Below are positions 9,428 to 19,123 of a stretch of 64,000 bases of DNA, one piece after another. Origin of the DNA: Nostoc sp. PCC 7524 (GTDB lineage: Bacteria; Cyanobacteriota; Cyanobacteriia; Cyanobacteriales; Nostocaceae); contig NC_019684.1 of the NCBI RefSeq assembly GCF_000316645.1, positions 496,001-560,000 of the forward strand, given 5' to 3'. The notes under the pieces are model-generated. The model was not told the DNA's origin. It did not search any database and saw nothing but the letters and a program-made list of their open reading frames with translations. A program made the position numbers and the translations under genes. Positions within the stretch are counted from its first letter, which is position 1. The number at the start of each line of letters is the position of its first letter.

Positions 9428-9882
9428 GGGTGTAGGGGAATGGCACGCTTGTAAAGATGAAATCTCGTCAGGGCAGGGTGTAGGGGCTAGGGTGTAGGGT
9501 GTAGTGTTTAAGACAATTGAATTTTAATTGCGCTCCGGAGTTCAATATCTTCTTAATTCCCCACACCCTCCAAGCAAACCATATCAAGGGTTTGCGCTTA
9601 ACGAGCGTGGCATTCGGGTATAGGGGTTGGAAAGACTCTTTGATATTTGGGGAACTCCAAGAAATTAATTATCCCCTCCATCTCCCCCATCTCCCCCATC
9701 TCCCCCATCTCCCCAACTCTCCCATCTTCCCCAACTTTACAACATCTTTAAATCTGCAAGTTTTCTTGAGAATTAGTCCAGTAATTGCTAAATTTATCTG
9801 TTTCCTAAGAAGAAAGCAGAATTAGTTACATAGTGTATATCTTCAACTGTGTGTATTGCCCAATTCTGATCCAAAAATAATC
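9428..9882 (+). promoter_or_regulatory. hepC-hepA intergenic region with repeats
   Basis: 455 bp holding GTAGGG-rich repeats (about 9420-9510), a TCCGGA hexamer at 9533-9538, and a tandem 9-mer CTCCCCCAT at about 9680-9716. It should contain hepA control elements, since hepA homologues are induced during heterocyst development. A reading frame at 9517-9825 is repeat-derived and is not called. Confidence 0.4.
9680..9716. repeat. Tandem 9-bp repeat (CTCCCCCAT)
   Basis: Three to four near-perfect copies of CTCCCCCAT lie about 170 bp upstream of the hepA start codon, followed by degenerate copies. Low-complexity repeat of the kind common between Nostocales genes. Confidence 0.8.
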
Positions 9883-11733
9883 ATGCGTTTTAAACCAAAT
9901 CAGCTCTTCCGTAATCTATTTAAAGCTACTAGCTTCTGGAAAGATAATTATTTAATTTTGCAAGAGATCAAGAAATTCCGCAAAATAGCAATTTTAGCCG
10001 TGATATTTTCAGTGCTAGCGGCAGGTTTTGAAGGGGTGAGTATTGGATTTTTACTATCATTTCTGCAAAGTTTGACTAGCCCAGATGCTCAACCAGTTAA
10101 GACTGGTATCGAGTGGTTTGATATCTTAATTTTGGGTGCGAAAGAATCGCCAATTAATCGATTATATCGTATATCCGTGCTAATTTTATTCAGCACTTGG
10201 TTACGAGCTGCATTTAATTATTTGAGCCAAGTCTATACAGAATTAGCACAACTACATCTTGGCGATCGCCTGCGTAAAAGTATTTTTGAACAACTGCAAT
10301 CTTTCCAATTGAGTTACTTTGCTAAAACTCGTTCTGGAGAACTGGTAAACAGTATTACCACAGAAATTGAAAGAATTAGACAGGCTTTCAGTAGTGCAGC
10401 ATTTTTATTCACTAGAAGCTTGACAGCTAGCGTGTATTTATTCTCCATGTTTCTCATGTCATGGAAATTAACCTTACTGTCTACGATGCTGTTTTCTTTG
10501 TTAGCAGTTGGCTTATCTAATTTAAATACCAGAGTGCGAGAAACCAGCTTTGGGATGACGGTAGCTAATGGTAATTTTGCTTCAACAGCCGTAGAGTTTA
10601 TTAATGGAATTCGCACAGTCCACGCTTTTGGAACTCAAAATTTTGAACGCGATCGCTACTACAAAGCTAGTAACCAAGTAGTGAGTTCTTCTACTAAAGT
10701 CATCATCTCTTGGACATTGGTAAAGCCCATTGCCGAAGCCACCGCCACCACTGTCTTAATCGGGATGATTATTTTAGCTTTCACGAACTTTGTGGCACAT
10801 GGTGAGCTACAAGTTTCTTCTCTCCTAACATTCTTCTTTGTTTTATTCCGTCTTGTACCATTCATTCAAGATATTAACGGTACTAGAGCCTTTCTCAGCA
10901 GCCTGCAAGGTTCCGCAGACAATATTAAAAATTTGCTGAAAAAGGATGATAAACCTTACTTCCAAAACGGCAAAATTAAATTTACAGCCTTAAAAAGGTC
11001 AATCGATTTAGTATCTGTCGATTTTGGTTACAGTCCTGATAACTTAATTCTCCATGACATTACATTGAGCATTGAAAAGGGCAAAACTACAGCTTTAGTA
11101 GGTGCCTCTGGTGCTGGTAAAACCACACTAGCTGATTTAATTCCCCGTTTTCATGATGCTACCGAAGGCAATGTTTATTTAGATGATATTGACATTAGGA
11201 AATTTGAAATTAATTCCTTACGTCGTAAAATAGCTGTCGTTAGTCAAGACACCTTTATCTTTAACACTTCCGTATGGAAAAATATCGCCTACGGTACACT
11301 GGAAGCCACCAAAGAAGAAATTAGAGAAGCTGCACAACTAGCTAACGCTTTAGAATTTATTTTAGAAATGCCAGAAGGATTTGACACCCAACTAGGAGAT
11401 AGAGGTGTACGTTTATCTGGAGGACAAAGACAAAGATTAGCAATCGCTCGTGCTTTATTACGTAACCCAGAAATCTTGATTTTAGATGAAGCCACCAGCG
11501 CCTTAGATTCCCTATCGGAACGCCTAATTCAAGACTCATTAGAAAAGCTATCGGCGGGCAGAACAGTAATTGCGATCGCTCACCGACTTTCTACTATTGC
11601 CAAAGCCGATAAAGTCGTAGTTCTCGAACAAGGACGCATCGTAGAACAAGGCGGCTATCAAGAATTGCTAGAGCAAAAAGGCAAGCTGTGGAAATATCAC
11701 CAAATGCAGTATGAAACCAGTCAATCAGAGTAG
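9883..11733 (+). CDS. hepA: HepA-type ABC exporter for heterocyst envelope polysaccharide
   Basis: 616 residues from the ATG at 9883; an upstream TTG at 9856 is less likely. The N-terminal half is a six-helix exporter membrane domain. The C-terminal nucleotide-binding domain has Walker A GASGAGKTT, signature LSGGQRQR, Walker B LILDEATSALD and switch AHRLST. HepA mutants of Anabaena lack the heterocyst polysaccharide layer (established knowledge). As a fused half-transporter of the MsbA/PglK type it may flip lipid-linked oligosaccharide. It follows hepC and starts the second run of glycosyltransferases, with 12 bp to the next gene. Confidence 0.92.
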   Translation: MRFKPNQLFRNLFKATSFWKDNYLILQEIKKFRKIAILAVIFSVLAAGFEGVSIGFLLSFLQSLTSPDAQPVKTGIEWFDILILGAKESPINRLYRISVLILFSTWLRAAFNYLSQVYTELAQLHLGDRLRKSIFEQLQSFQLSYFAKTRSGELVNSITTEIERIRQAFSSAAFLFTRSLTASVYLFSMFLMSWKLTLLSTMLFSLLAVGLSNLNTRVRETSFGMTVANGNFASTAVEFINGIRTVHAFGTQNFERDRYYKASNQVVSSSTKVIISWTLVKPIAEATATTVLIGMIILAFTNFVAHGELQVSSLLTFFFVLFRLVPFIQDINGTRAFLSSLQGSADNIKNLLKKDDKPYFQNGKIKFTALKRSIDLVSVDFGYSPDNLILHDITLSIEKGKTTALVGASGAGKTTLADLIPRFHDATEGNVYLDDIDIRKFEINSLRRKIAVVSQDTFIFNTSVWKNIAYGTLEATKEEIREAAQLANALEFILEMPEGFDTQLGDRGVRLSGGQRQRLAIARALLRNPEILILDEATSALDSLSERLIQDSLEKLSAGRTVIAIAHRLSTIAKADKVVVLEQGRIVEQGGYQELLEQKGKLWKYHQMQYETSQSE

Positions 11734-11745
11734 AGACTTATCAAT

Positions 11746-13182
11746 ATGGTTAACTTCATCAATAAATCCAAAGCACCAGCTATTTTAAATAGCCAAAATA
11801 CTACTAATGTTACCGATAATGGTAGATCAAAGCAAACTCTATTATGTATAACTCACGACCTACCACCGTTAAAAACGCCAATTGCCAACCGAGCTAAAAA
11901 GTTATTAGAACAATTCCAACAAACTTGGCGATTAAAAGTTTTAACTGGAACTAAGAATGCTGATTTGGGTGAAGAAGTTAGTATTCATTATGCTAAAAAT
12001 TGGTACCCTAAAAGTTTAATTGAATTACTCAGTAGGCTCAGACTAGATAAATTATTATCGTTGTTAATTTGGCCAGACCAAGAAATTTTTTGGATCATCC
12101 CTGCCATTATTAAAGGCTATCGACTCATCCAGAAACAACGACCTGACGCAATTTTTGTCTTGATGATGCCTTATTCCGCAGGTTTAGTAGGAATCGTCCT
12201 GAAGTGGCTCACAGGTTTGCCCTTAATCTTGAGCTTGGATGATTCACCAACCTGCACTGATATGCACCCTAATGCCCTGAGTTGGTTACATCATCATTTA
12301 GACTACTGGTTAGAAGACTTTTATGTATGTCAATCTAATGCAATAGTTTATGTTTCTCAATTCAATTTAGATGCAGTCAAAAACCGACAAACTCCCAAAC
12401 AACAATCAAAACTGCATTTGATTCGTTGTGGTGCTGATCCTCAAGATTTTTCTCATCCTATTTATGCCCCAGTTAATGATAGTAATTTGGAAATTGTTTA
12501 TACTGGCGGTATGAATGGATGGTATCGATTTTATCACCGTCCTGAAGAAATCACACTGCCGAAAAAGCTCTATCAAGCTTGGATGGAATTAGGCTATTAC
12601 AAACGAGCCACCATTGATTATCGTAGTTCTAGCCCAGTATTTGCAGGGCAAGCAATTAACCAAGTATTAGCTCAACATCCCCAATGGCAACAACGAATTC
12701 ATCTATCAGTGTATGGCAATAGCTTTCCAGAATTTGTTGTGCATAGGGTTTTAGAAAATCAAAATTTGACAGATGTGGTATCTGTGTTTGGTGCTTTACC
12801 ACATTTTCAAGCAATTCAATTAGCTAGACAAGCAGACCTGTTATTAATCACTTTACCGAATCGTCCGGATGGCTCATCAGGAGGACGTATTTCTTGTAAA
12901 ACCTATGAATATTTAATGACAGATCGACCAATTTTAGCAGCAGTACCTAAAGGAGAAAACTGGGATTATTTACAAGGTAAACCAGGGGTTTGGCTAGTTG
13001 AACCCACAGATACAAAAGCTATGAGCCAAGTTATTGCTACTGTAGCAGCCGCCAAATTTACTGGTAATCCCTTGAGATTTGATCGTTCTCATTTTCTATC
13101 AGAACTTAGTTATATCAACTTAGTACAAGATTATTTACACATCTTTGACAGGGTTTTGTCCAAGACAGTTAATACTAGATAA
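11746..13182 (+). CDS. GT-B glycosyltransferase, HEP locus
   Basis: 478 residues. The first 35 residues are polar, then LLCITHDLPPLKTPIANRAKKLLEQF opens a GT-B N-domain. Near the C-terminus RISCKTYEYLMTDRPILA resembles the donor-binding region of GT4 enzymes. It starts 12 bp after hepA and ends 5 bp before the next start, so the three genes are almost certainly co-transcribed. It likely adds one sugar to the HEP repeat unit; specificity is unknown. Confidence 0.75.
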   Translation: MVNFINKSKAPAILNSQNTTNVTDNGRSKQTLLCITHDLPPLKTPIANRAKKLLEQFQQTWRLKVLTGTKNADLGEEVSIHYAKNWYPKSLIELLSRLRLDKLLSLLIWPDQEIFWIIPAIIKGYRLIQKQRPDAIFVLMMPYSAGLVGIVLKWLTGLPLILSLDDSPTCTDMHPNALSWLHHHLDYWLEDFYVCQSNAIVYVSQFNLDAVKNRQTPKQQSKLHLIRCGADPQDFSHPIYAPVNDSNLEIVYTGGMNGWYRFYHRPEEITLPKKLYQAWMELGYYKRATIDYRSSSPVFAGQAINQVLAQHPQWQQRIHLSVYGNSFPEFVVHRVLENQNLTDVVSVFGALPHFQAIQLARQADLLLITLPNRPDGSSGGRISCKTYEYLMTDRPILAAVPKGENWDYLQGKPGVWLVEPTDTKAMSQVIATVAAAKFTGNPLRFDRSHFLSELSYINLVQDYLHIFDRVLSKTVNTR

Positions 13183-13187
13183 AAGTG

Positions 13188-14357
13188 ATGAAAGTTACTC
13201 TTACTTGCAACACCCAATTAGGTATAGGCGGACAAGGTGTTTGTTTAGCAAATGCCGCCACAGGTTTAAGCAAACTCGCTGATTTAACTGTGTTATGTTC
13301 TGGTACGCAAAAACCGCCATCTAATTTTCCAGTTTATCCTCTAGGGTATTCTCAATGGAGTAAAAGATTACTGGCTACTCCTCTTCTGCGTCGTCGTAAT
13401 GATTTAGCTGTTCTCCTCAGTGATTTATATTTTGATCGTCAAGTAAGTAAACAGCTAAAATCACAGGAATGTGATTTGATTATGGGGGTAGCCGGTCAAA
13501 GTCACTTAGGTTTTAAAACTGCCAAAGCTCAAGGTGCTAAAGCTTGGCTATATTGCCTCAATAATTATCTTCCTTTCATGCAGGAACAGATTCAGCAAGA
13601 ATTGGACTTTCTAGCTGATTCTACAGTTGCTACGATGAATCCTATGATGCTACAACGCTTTTTAGGAGAGTGTGAGCAATCAGACTTAATTATTGTGCTT
13701 TCGGAAGTAGCTAAACAAAGCTTTATCCGGGCTGGATTTGCACCAGAGAAAATAGCAGTTATTACACCTTTTGTAGATACTAAAAGGTTTCATCCTACAC
13801 CTAAAACTGATCATATCTTTCGGGTACTTTATGTAGGGACAATTGAACCTCGTAAGGGTTTACATTATTTGGTGAACGCTTTCTTAGAAGCTAAAATTCC
13901 GAACTCAGAATTATTAATTGTTGGCGGAGCTTCCACCCGTGGTTTAAGAATTTTTGTAGAAAAAACTCTAAGTCAGCACAAAAATATTAAACAAGAATTT
14001 TGGGATTTTAGTCAGGCTGATCCGACACAAGTTTTTGGTAAATCTTCTGTTTTAGTTTTACCTTCTGTGGAAGATGGTTTTGGTTTGGTGGCATTAGAAG
14101 CAATGGCTTGCGGATTGCCTGTGATTACTACATCTCAATGTGGTGCAGCTGATGTTGTTGATGATGGGGTAAATGGGTTTGTTGTGCCGCCTAGAGATGT
14201 TCAAACTATGGCGGATAAGCTTGTATTTTTAGCAGAAAACCCAGAGAAAACTAGAGAAATGGGTAAGGCTGCGCGAATCAGAGCAGAACAACAAACTCCA
14301 GAGGTTTATCAGCAAACTTTGAGCCAGATATTTTCTCAAAAGGATATGTGGAATTAA
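13188..14357 (+). CDS. GT4 glycosyltransferase, HEP locus
   Basis: 389 residues from ATG 13188; a GTG lies one codon earlier. N-terminus MKVTLTCNTQLGIGGQGV has the Gly-rich loop of GT-B enzymes. The C-terminal donor site reads PSVEDGFGLVALEAMACGLPVITT with the E-x7-E pair. Five bp separate it from the preceding glycosyltransferase. Likely cytoplasmic, acting on the lipid-linked HEP repeat unit. Confidence 0.85.
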   Translation: MKVTLTCNTQLGIGGQGVCLANAATGLSKLADLTVLCSGTQKPPSNFPVYPLGYSQWSKRLLATPLLRRRNDLAVLLSDLYFDRQVSKQLKSQECDLIMGVAGQSHLGFKTAKAQGAKAWLYCLNNYLPFMQEQIQQELDFLADSTVATMNPMMLQRFLGECEQSDLIIVLSEVAKQSFIRAGFAPEKIAVITPFVDTKRFHPTPKTDHIFRVLYVGTIEPRKGLHYLVNAFLEAKIPNSELLIVGGASTRGLRIFVEKTLSQHKNIKQEFWDFSQADPTQVFGKSSVLVLPSVEDGFGLVALEAMACGLPVITTSQCGAADVVDDGVNGFVVPPRDVQTMADKLVFLAENPEKTREMGKAARIRAEQQTPEVYQQTLSQIFSQKDMWN

Positions 14358-14474
14358 TCGGTTTGGCTTTGCTAAAGGGATGAATTTGTTTCACCCAGAG
14401 CCGCAGAGGCACAGAGAGTTTGAGAGAGAGCATTTTCAGCTACTGGGAGTGATGTAATTGATTGAAGAGTTGGG

Positions 14475-15602
14475 ATGATGAATGCACAAATACTAGATTC
14501 TCAAATGATCTATCACTGCTCTCCGGCTGATATTAGTGGTGGTGGTGGTATTGAAACTTATGTGGCTTCTTTGGTACTGGCTGAACTACCTGGAGTGAGC
14601 GATCGCACGATCACTTCCTTAAAAACAGTAGATCAAAAGCAGTTCAAGTTACTACATATCCATGACTCAGATATGTTAGTTGATTGGCGGGAAGAATGCC
14701 CAGCGATCTTAACTCTGCATAATCACTCGATTTACTGTCCCAGTGGAACCAAATATCTGGCAGATCGGACTCAAGTATGCGATCGCGCTATGCACCCTCT
14801 CGGATGTACTTGGGGTCATCTAGTAGATGGTTGTGGTAGTCGCAGGCCACAAAATATCCTCCAAGACTGGCGCAACGCCCACCAGCCGCTAGAAGTCCTG
14901 AAAAAATCGTCAATTCCGGTAATCGCTAATAGTGATTATGTCCGTCAGCAAATCATTAGTAATGGTGTAGCACCGGAAAGAGTAATCACACTACGTTGTG
15001 GCGTGCAAGCACCCCAGAGTGTGACTGCACCTTTGAGTCAAGATATCCATCAACAGCAGCGCATTTTATTTGCTGGTCGAATTGTTCCCTACAAAGGGAT
15101 TGAATGGCTGATTAAAGCCTTAGCTCAAACTGACGCAAATATCCATCTAGATATTGCTGGTGATGGTTGGGGTAAGGCAAATATGGAACGATTGGCCGAG
15201 AAAATGGGGTTAAGCGATCGCATTACTTGGCATGGTTGGTGTAGTGGCGAAAAATTAGCAGCACTCTATCAACAATCCTTAGCTGTTGTCTTTCCCAGTC
15301 TATGGCCAGAACCCGCCGGTCTGGTGACATTGGAAGCCTATAGTCACTATCGACCCGTCATAGCCAGTGCAGTGGGAGGGATTCCAGAACATCTGCGGGA
15401 TGGTGAAACAGGTCTTTTAGTTTCACCTAATCATGTGCAGAAGTTAGCAGATGCCATCAACGAACTAGCATCAAACTATCACAAATGTCGGCTCATGGGT
15501 CAACAAGGTCAGGCTTGGTTTGAGGAAGAATTTACTATAGATGTTCATGTACAACGTCTAGAAAAAATCTATGACCAAACTATTGCTAAGTTCCATCATT
15601 AA
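14475..15602 (+). CDS. GT4 glycosyltransferase, HEP locus
   Basis: 375 residues with two adjacent ATGs at the start. SPADISGGGGIETYVASL gives the GT-B N-domain loop, and WPEPAGLVTLEAYSHYRPVIA gives the donor-site E-x7-E region. The 117-bp gap before it carries a degenerate copy of an interspersed repeat (CAGAGGCACAGAG). Expected to add a sugar in HEP assembly; donor not deducible. Confidence 0.85.
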   Translation: MMNAQILDSQMIYHCSPADISGGGGIETYVASLVLAELPGVSDRTITSLKTVDQKQFKLLHIHDSDMLVDWREECPAILTLHNHSIYCPSGTKYLADRTQVCDRAMHPLGCTWGHLVDGCGSRRPQNILQDWRNAHQPLEVLKKSSIPVIANSDYVRQQIISNGVAPERVITLRCGVQAPQSVTAPLSQDIHQQQRILFAGRIVPYKGIEWLIKALAQTDANIHLDIAGDGWGKANMERLAEKMGLSDRITWHGWCSGEKLAALYQQSLAVVFPSLWPEPAGLVTLEAYSHYRPVIASAVGGIPEHLRDGETGLLVSPNHVQKLADAINELASNYHKCRLMGQQGQAWFEEEFTIDVHVQRLEKIYDQTIAKFHH

Positions 15603-15680
15603 ATCCTAACTCGTAGGAGACAAGGAAAAATTTTGTCTGCCCAATCCCCTAATTTTACTTTCACATTATTATCTAGAATT

Positions 15681-16679
15681 ATGAATAATTCAGTACCTAA
15701 AATTGTAGTTATTACTCCCGTTAAAAATGAAGCGTGGATTTTAGAGCGTTTCTTATCAGTTACCAGTCAATTCGCTGACTATATTATTATTGCTGACCAA
15801 AACTCAACTGATGGCAGTCAGGCAATTTGTAAAAAATATCCTAAAGTCATACTTGTAGAAAATAAATCAGAAAAATTTAATGAGGCTGACCGACAGCTTT
15901 TATTAATAAAAACTGCTAGAGAATTAATTTTAGAACCTAAGATACTTATAGCATTAGACGCTGATGAAATTTTAGCAGCCAATGCGATTAAAACCCAGAG
16001 TTGGCAAACAATGCTCCAAGCCAAACCAGGGACAGTTATATATTTTGAAAAACCCGATTTATTTGAAACAACCCATCAATGTATTAGAACTGGTATTCTC
16101 ACACCTCTAGCTTATGTAGATGACGGTGCTGCACATCAACCGCAAGCCATTCATAGTGTACGCATTCCCACACCCGAATATGCTACAAGATTGCATTGTC
16201 ACGATATTAAAGTGCTGCATTATGGTATAACTCGCCTAGATGCCCATGCTGCCAAAATGCGGTTATATGGTGTAATAGAAAATGTTTTGGGAGTAGGTCA
16301 TCCACTGGGTAGAAGGTATCGCTATAACTCACGTCCAGATTATTTAGGACTAGGTAAATTAGAAGCTGCTCCTGATGAATGGTTTAGAGGTTGGGAAGAA
16401 CAGGGAATTGATATGCACACCATTATTAAACATAAGTATTATGCTTATGATTTTGAAGTGCTACGTTATTTCCAAAAATATGGCATGAGACGTTTCTTGA
16501 TGGAAGATATTTGGAAATTTGATTGGGAAGCTTGTCGGCAATATGCTAAATCACAGCAACTAGAAAGTATTCCTGATTATCCAATTTCTCAGCCTTCTAA
16601 AGTTGTAGATTCGATGTTGGATATGATGATGAACGTTAGTGTTAGAGCTAAATCCCTATTAGCAGCTTGGTTGAAGTAA
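15681..16679 (+). CDS. Family 2-like glycosyltransferase, HEP locus
   Basis: 332 residues from the ATG at 15681; a TTG at 15633 would add 16 residues without family resemblance. N-terminus VPKIVVITPVKNEAWILERF, then an ALDADEIL metal-binding motif near residues 88-95, indicate a GT-A fold. It follows the previous glycosyltransferase by about 78 bp. Role in HEP repeat-unit synthesis is inferred from position. Confidence 0.75.
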   Translation: MNNSVPKIVVITPVKNEAWILERFLSVTSQFADYIIIADQNSTDGSQAICKKYPKVILVENKSEKFNEADRQLLLIKTARELILEPKILIALDADEILAANAIKTQSWQTMLQAKPGTVIYFEKPDLFETTHQCIRTGILTPLAYVDDGAAHQPQAIHSVRIPTPEYATRLHCHDIKVLHYGITRLDAHAAKMRLYGVIENVLGVGHPLGRRYRYNSRPDYLGLGKLEAAPDEWFRGWEEQGIDMHTIIKHKYYAYDFEVLRYFQKYGMRRFLMEDIWKFDWEACRQYAKSQQLESIPDYPISQPSKVVDSMLDMMMNVSVRAKSLLAAWLK

Positions 16680-16777
16680 GCTGTTCTACATTTGATTTGC
16701 ATAATAGGGTGGACAACTTTCCCACCCTACAAAAAAATTAAATTAATAAAACTAATTTTGGCAGGGCAATTAAATTT

Positions 16778-17764
16778 ATGATTAATATTAATTCTTCCGA
16801 ACCTTTAGTTAGTGTCATTATCCCGACCTATAATAGACCGGAGTATTTGCAACAGGCGATCGCCAGCGCAATTAAACAAACTTATCAAAATATTGAAATT
16901 ATTGTTTCTGATAATTGTAGCCCCGAAAATCCCCAAGCAATTGTCGAATCTTTTCAAGACTCTCGGATTAAATTTTGGCGACATCCAGAAAATATTGGGA
17001 TGTTGCCTAATCAAATGAATGCCTTCAAAATGGCACAAGGTAAATATGTCGCTAGCCTCCATGATGATGATATTTGGCATGAGGATTTTTTAGCCAAGTT
17101 AATACCATATTTAGAGGCAGATTCTAGTTTAGTTTTGGCTTTTTCTGACCAAGATGTCATCGATAGTCAAGGCAAAATTAATCTTCAGCAAACAGAAGTC
17201 TATACTCATGCTTACAAGCGGGACAAATTAGCCCAAGGAGTTTATCAAAATTTTGCTCAAATTGGCTTAATTGATAAAAGTATACCCACAGCTTCAGCTT
17301 GTGTAATTCGCAATCATATTATTAATTGGGATACTATTCCCTCAGAAGTTGGTGGAATGTGGGATTTATATTTAACTTATCTTTGTTGTATATCAGGTTA
17401 TGGTGTTTACTATTATCCTGAAAGATTAACCCAATATCGTGAGCATGAGCAAACTGATACTCAACTCAGTGGCAGTAGAAATGCTCAAGCCAAAATTCGC
17501 AAAGCCCAAAGCGAAATCTTCTGCTACAAAATCTTCATGGAAGATATCCGTTTAAAAGTGTTTCGCCCATACTTTCAACAAAAATGGTTGGAAGCTCATA
17601 CAACTTTAGGCATTGGTTTGTTACGCAACCAACAAACAGCAGCAGCACGTTCCTATCTTTGGCAAGCATTCAGTCAACATAAATTTAATTTACGGAATTT
17701 AGTGGCATTAAGTCTTAGTTTTACTCCTCGTCATTTAGCTAATTCATTATTGGGTGTGAAGTAG
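16778..17764 (+). CDS. Family 2 glycosyltransferase, HEP locus
   Basis: 328 residues. LVSVIIPTYNRPEYLQQAIAS is the textbook GT2 start, and SLHDDDIWHEDFL near residue 93 supplies the DXD metal site. The 98-bp gap before it contains a perfect inverted repeat TAGGGTGG/CCACCCTA (16705-16729). Expected to be a cytoplasmic HEP glycosyltransferase. Confidence 0.85.
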   Translation: MININSSEPLVSVIIPTYNRPEYLQQAIASAIKQTYQNIEIIVSDNCSPENPQAIVESFQDSRIKFWRHPENIGMLPNQMNAFKMAQGKYVASLHDDDIWHEDFLAKLIPYLEADSSLVLAFSDQDVIDSQGKINLQQTEVYTHAYKRDKLAQGVYQNFAQIGLIDKSIPTASACVIRNHIINWDTIPSEVGGMWDLYLTYLCCISGYGVYYYPERLTQYREHEQTDTQLSGSRNAQAKIRKAQSEIFCYKIFMEDIRLKVFRPYFQQKWLEAHTTLGIGLLRNQQTAAARSYLWQAFSQHKFNLRNLVALSLSFTPRHLANSLLGVK

Positions 17765-17807
17765 GAAAGGTATCTGACTTTTCACGTTATGTGGAAAAGT
17801 TAGCGCA

Positions 17808-17905
17808 AAACCTAACCCCCTAACCCCCTTCCCTACTAGGGAAGGGGGAAAATTAAAGCCTCTCTCCTTTTAGGGGAGACAAGGTAGACAAGGTAGACAA
17901 GATGG
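17808..17905. repeat. Interspersed intergenic repeat with C-rich hairpin
   Basis: CCTAACCCCCTAACCCCC leads into a strong hairpin of CCCCCTTCCC and GGGAAGGGGG, then a short direct repeat of AAGGTAGAC. It fills the gap before the next glycosyltransferase. The type is common between Nostoc genes. Confidence 0.6.
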
Positions 17906-17920
17906 AAGAATTAATAACCA

Positions 17921-19123
17921 ATGAAAATTTGCATTGTTACCCATAAATTAAAAAAAGGTGATGGTCAAGGTAGGGTTAACTATGAAGTTGCAAAAGAAGC
18001 ACTTCGTCGCGGACATCACCTCACATTATTAGCTAGTGAAATTGCACCGGAGTTAGAAGAAAATAACTCTGTAAATTGGGTGAAAATTCCCGTTGCTGGT
18101 TATCCTACGGAATTTATTCGGAATTTTATCTTTGCTCAAAAAAGTGCAGATTGGTTGCGAAACAATCGCGCTAATTTTGACTTACTCAAAATTAACGGAG
18201 CGATTACAAAAGTTGCTGCCGATGTGAATGCTGTGCATTTTGTGCATAGTTCTTGGTTGCGATCGCCTGTTCACATTTCCCGTGTGCGTCGTGATTTGTA
18301 CGGTGCTTATCAGTGGCTATACACAGCCCTGAATGCCCGTTGGGAAAAACAAGCTTTTCAAGCAGCCAAAGTTGTCGTCGCCGTCTCAGAAAAAGTTGCC
18401 CAAGAATTAGTCGCCATTGGTGTTCCCCGTTCCCGAATCCGGGTAATTGTCAACGGTGTGGACTTGCAAGAATTTACTCCTGGTGTAGCCAATCGTCAAC
18501 AATTAGGGCTACCAGAGAACGTAACTTTGGCATTATTTGCCGGAGATATCCGTACACCACGGAAAAACTTAGATAGTGTGCTGCACGCTTTGGAGAAAGT
18601 TCCCGACTTACATTTAGCCGTAGTGGGGAATCCCGAAGGTAGCCCCTTTCCTGAGCTAGCAGGTAGTTTGGGGTTAAGCGATCGCGTTCATTTTGTCGGC
18701 TATCGTCGTGATATCGCTGACATTATGCGAGCCGTGGATTTATTCGTATTTCCTTCCCGCTACGAAGCTTGCACCTTGGTACTGTTAGAAGCACTCGCCT
18801 CTGGATTACCTGTAATTACCGCCACCGCCACCGGGGGAGCAGAGTTAGTCACCCCAGAATGCGGCGTGGTTCTGCCTGACTCTGATGATACCGATGCTTT
18901 AGCAGTCGCCTTATTGTCAATGGTGAGCGATCGCACCCTCATGCAACAAATGGGTCAAGCAGCCCGTACTTTAGCCGAAAAGTACAGTTGGCAGACTATG
19001 GCACAAACCTATATGGATCTATTTGAGGAGTTCATTCCCCATGCAGAACACAGTTCTCATCCCCACCTATCGCCGTCCTCTGGATCTATCACGCTGCCTG
19101 TTGGCACTACAAGCGCAAACTAA
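17921..19123 (+). CDS. GT4 glycosyltransferase, HEP locus
   Basis: 400 residues. N-terminus MKICIVTHKLKKGDGQGRVNYE is the GT-B loop, NGVDLQEFTPG lies mid-protein, and FPSRYEACTLVLLEALASGLPVITA is the donor site. The last 28 residues (about 373-400) are Ser/Pro-rich and overlap the next gene by 83 bp in another frame, so they may be a dispensable tail. Membership of the HEP operon is inferred from orientation and spacing. Confidence 0.85.
   Translation: MKICIVTHKLKKGDGQGRVNYEVAKEALRRGHHLTLLASEIAPELEENNSVNWVKIPVAGYPTEFIRNFIFAQKSADWLRNNRANFDLLKINGAITKVAADVNAVHFVHSSWLRSPVHISRVRRDLYGAYQWLYTALNARWEKQAFQAAKVVVAVSEKVAQELVAIGVPRSRIRVIVNGVDLQEFTPGVANRQQLGLPENVTLALFAGDIRTPRKNLDSVLHALEKVPDLHLAVVGNPEGSPFPELAGSLGLSDRVHFVGYRRDIADIMRAVDLFVFPSRYEACTLVLLEALASGLPVITATATGGAELVTPECGVVLPDSDDTDALAVALLSMVSDRTLMQQMGQAARTLAEKYSWQTMAQTYMDLFEEFIPHAEHSSHPHLSPSSGSITLPVGTTSAN

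Noticed and set aside
9680..9716. Possible CRISPR-like array
   Set aside because: Units are 9 bp with no spacers; it is a simple tandem repeat. No CRISPR array was seen anywhere in the window.
9517..9825. 102-residue frame between hepC and hepA
   Set aside because: Its middle part is the CTCCCCCAT tandem repeat (His-Leu-Pro repeats) and nothing in it resembles a known protein.
16705..16729. Terminator between two HEP glycosyltransferases
   Set aside because: The stem TAGGGTGG/CCACCCTA is followed by A rather than T on the coding strand, so it is kept only as an inverted repeat.
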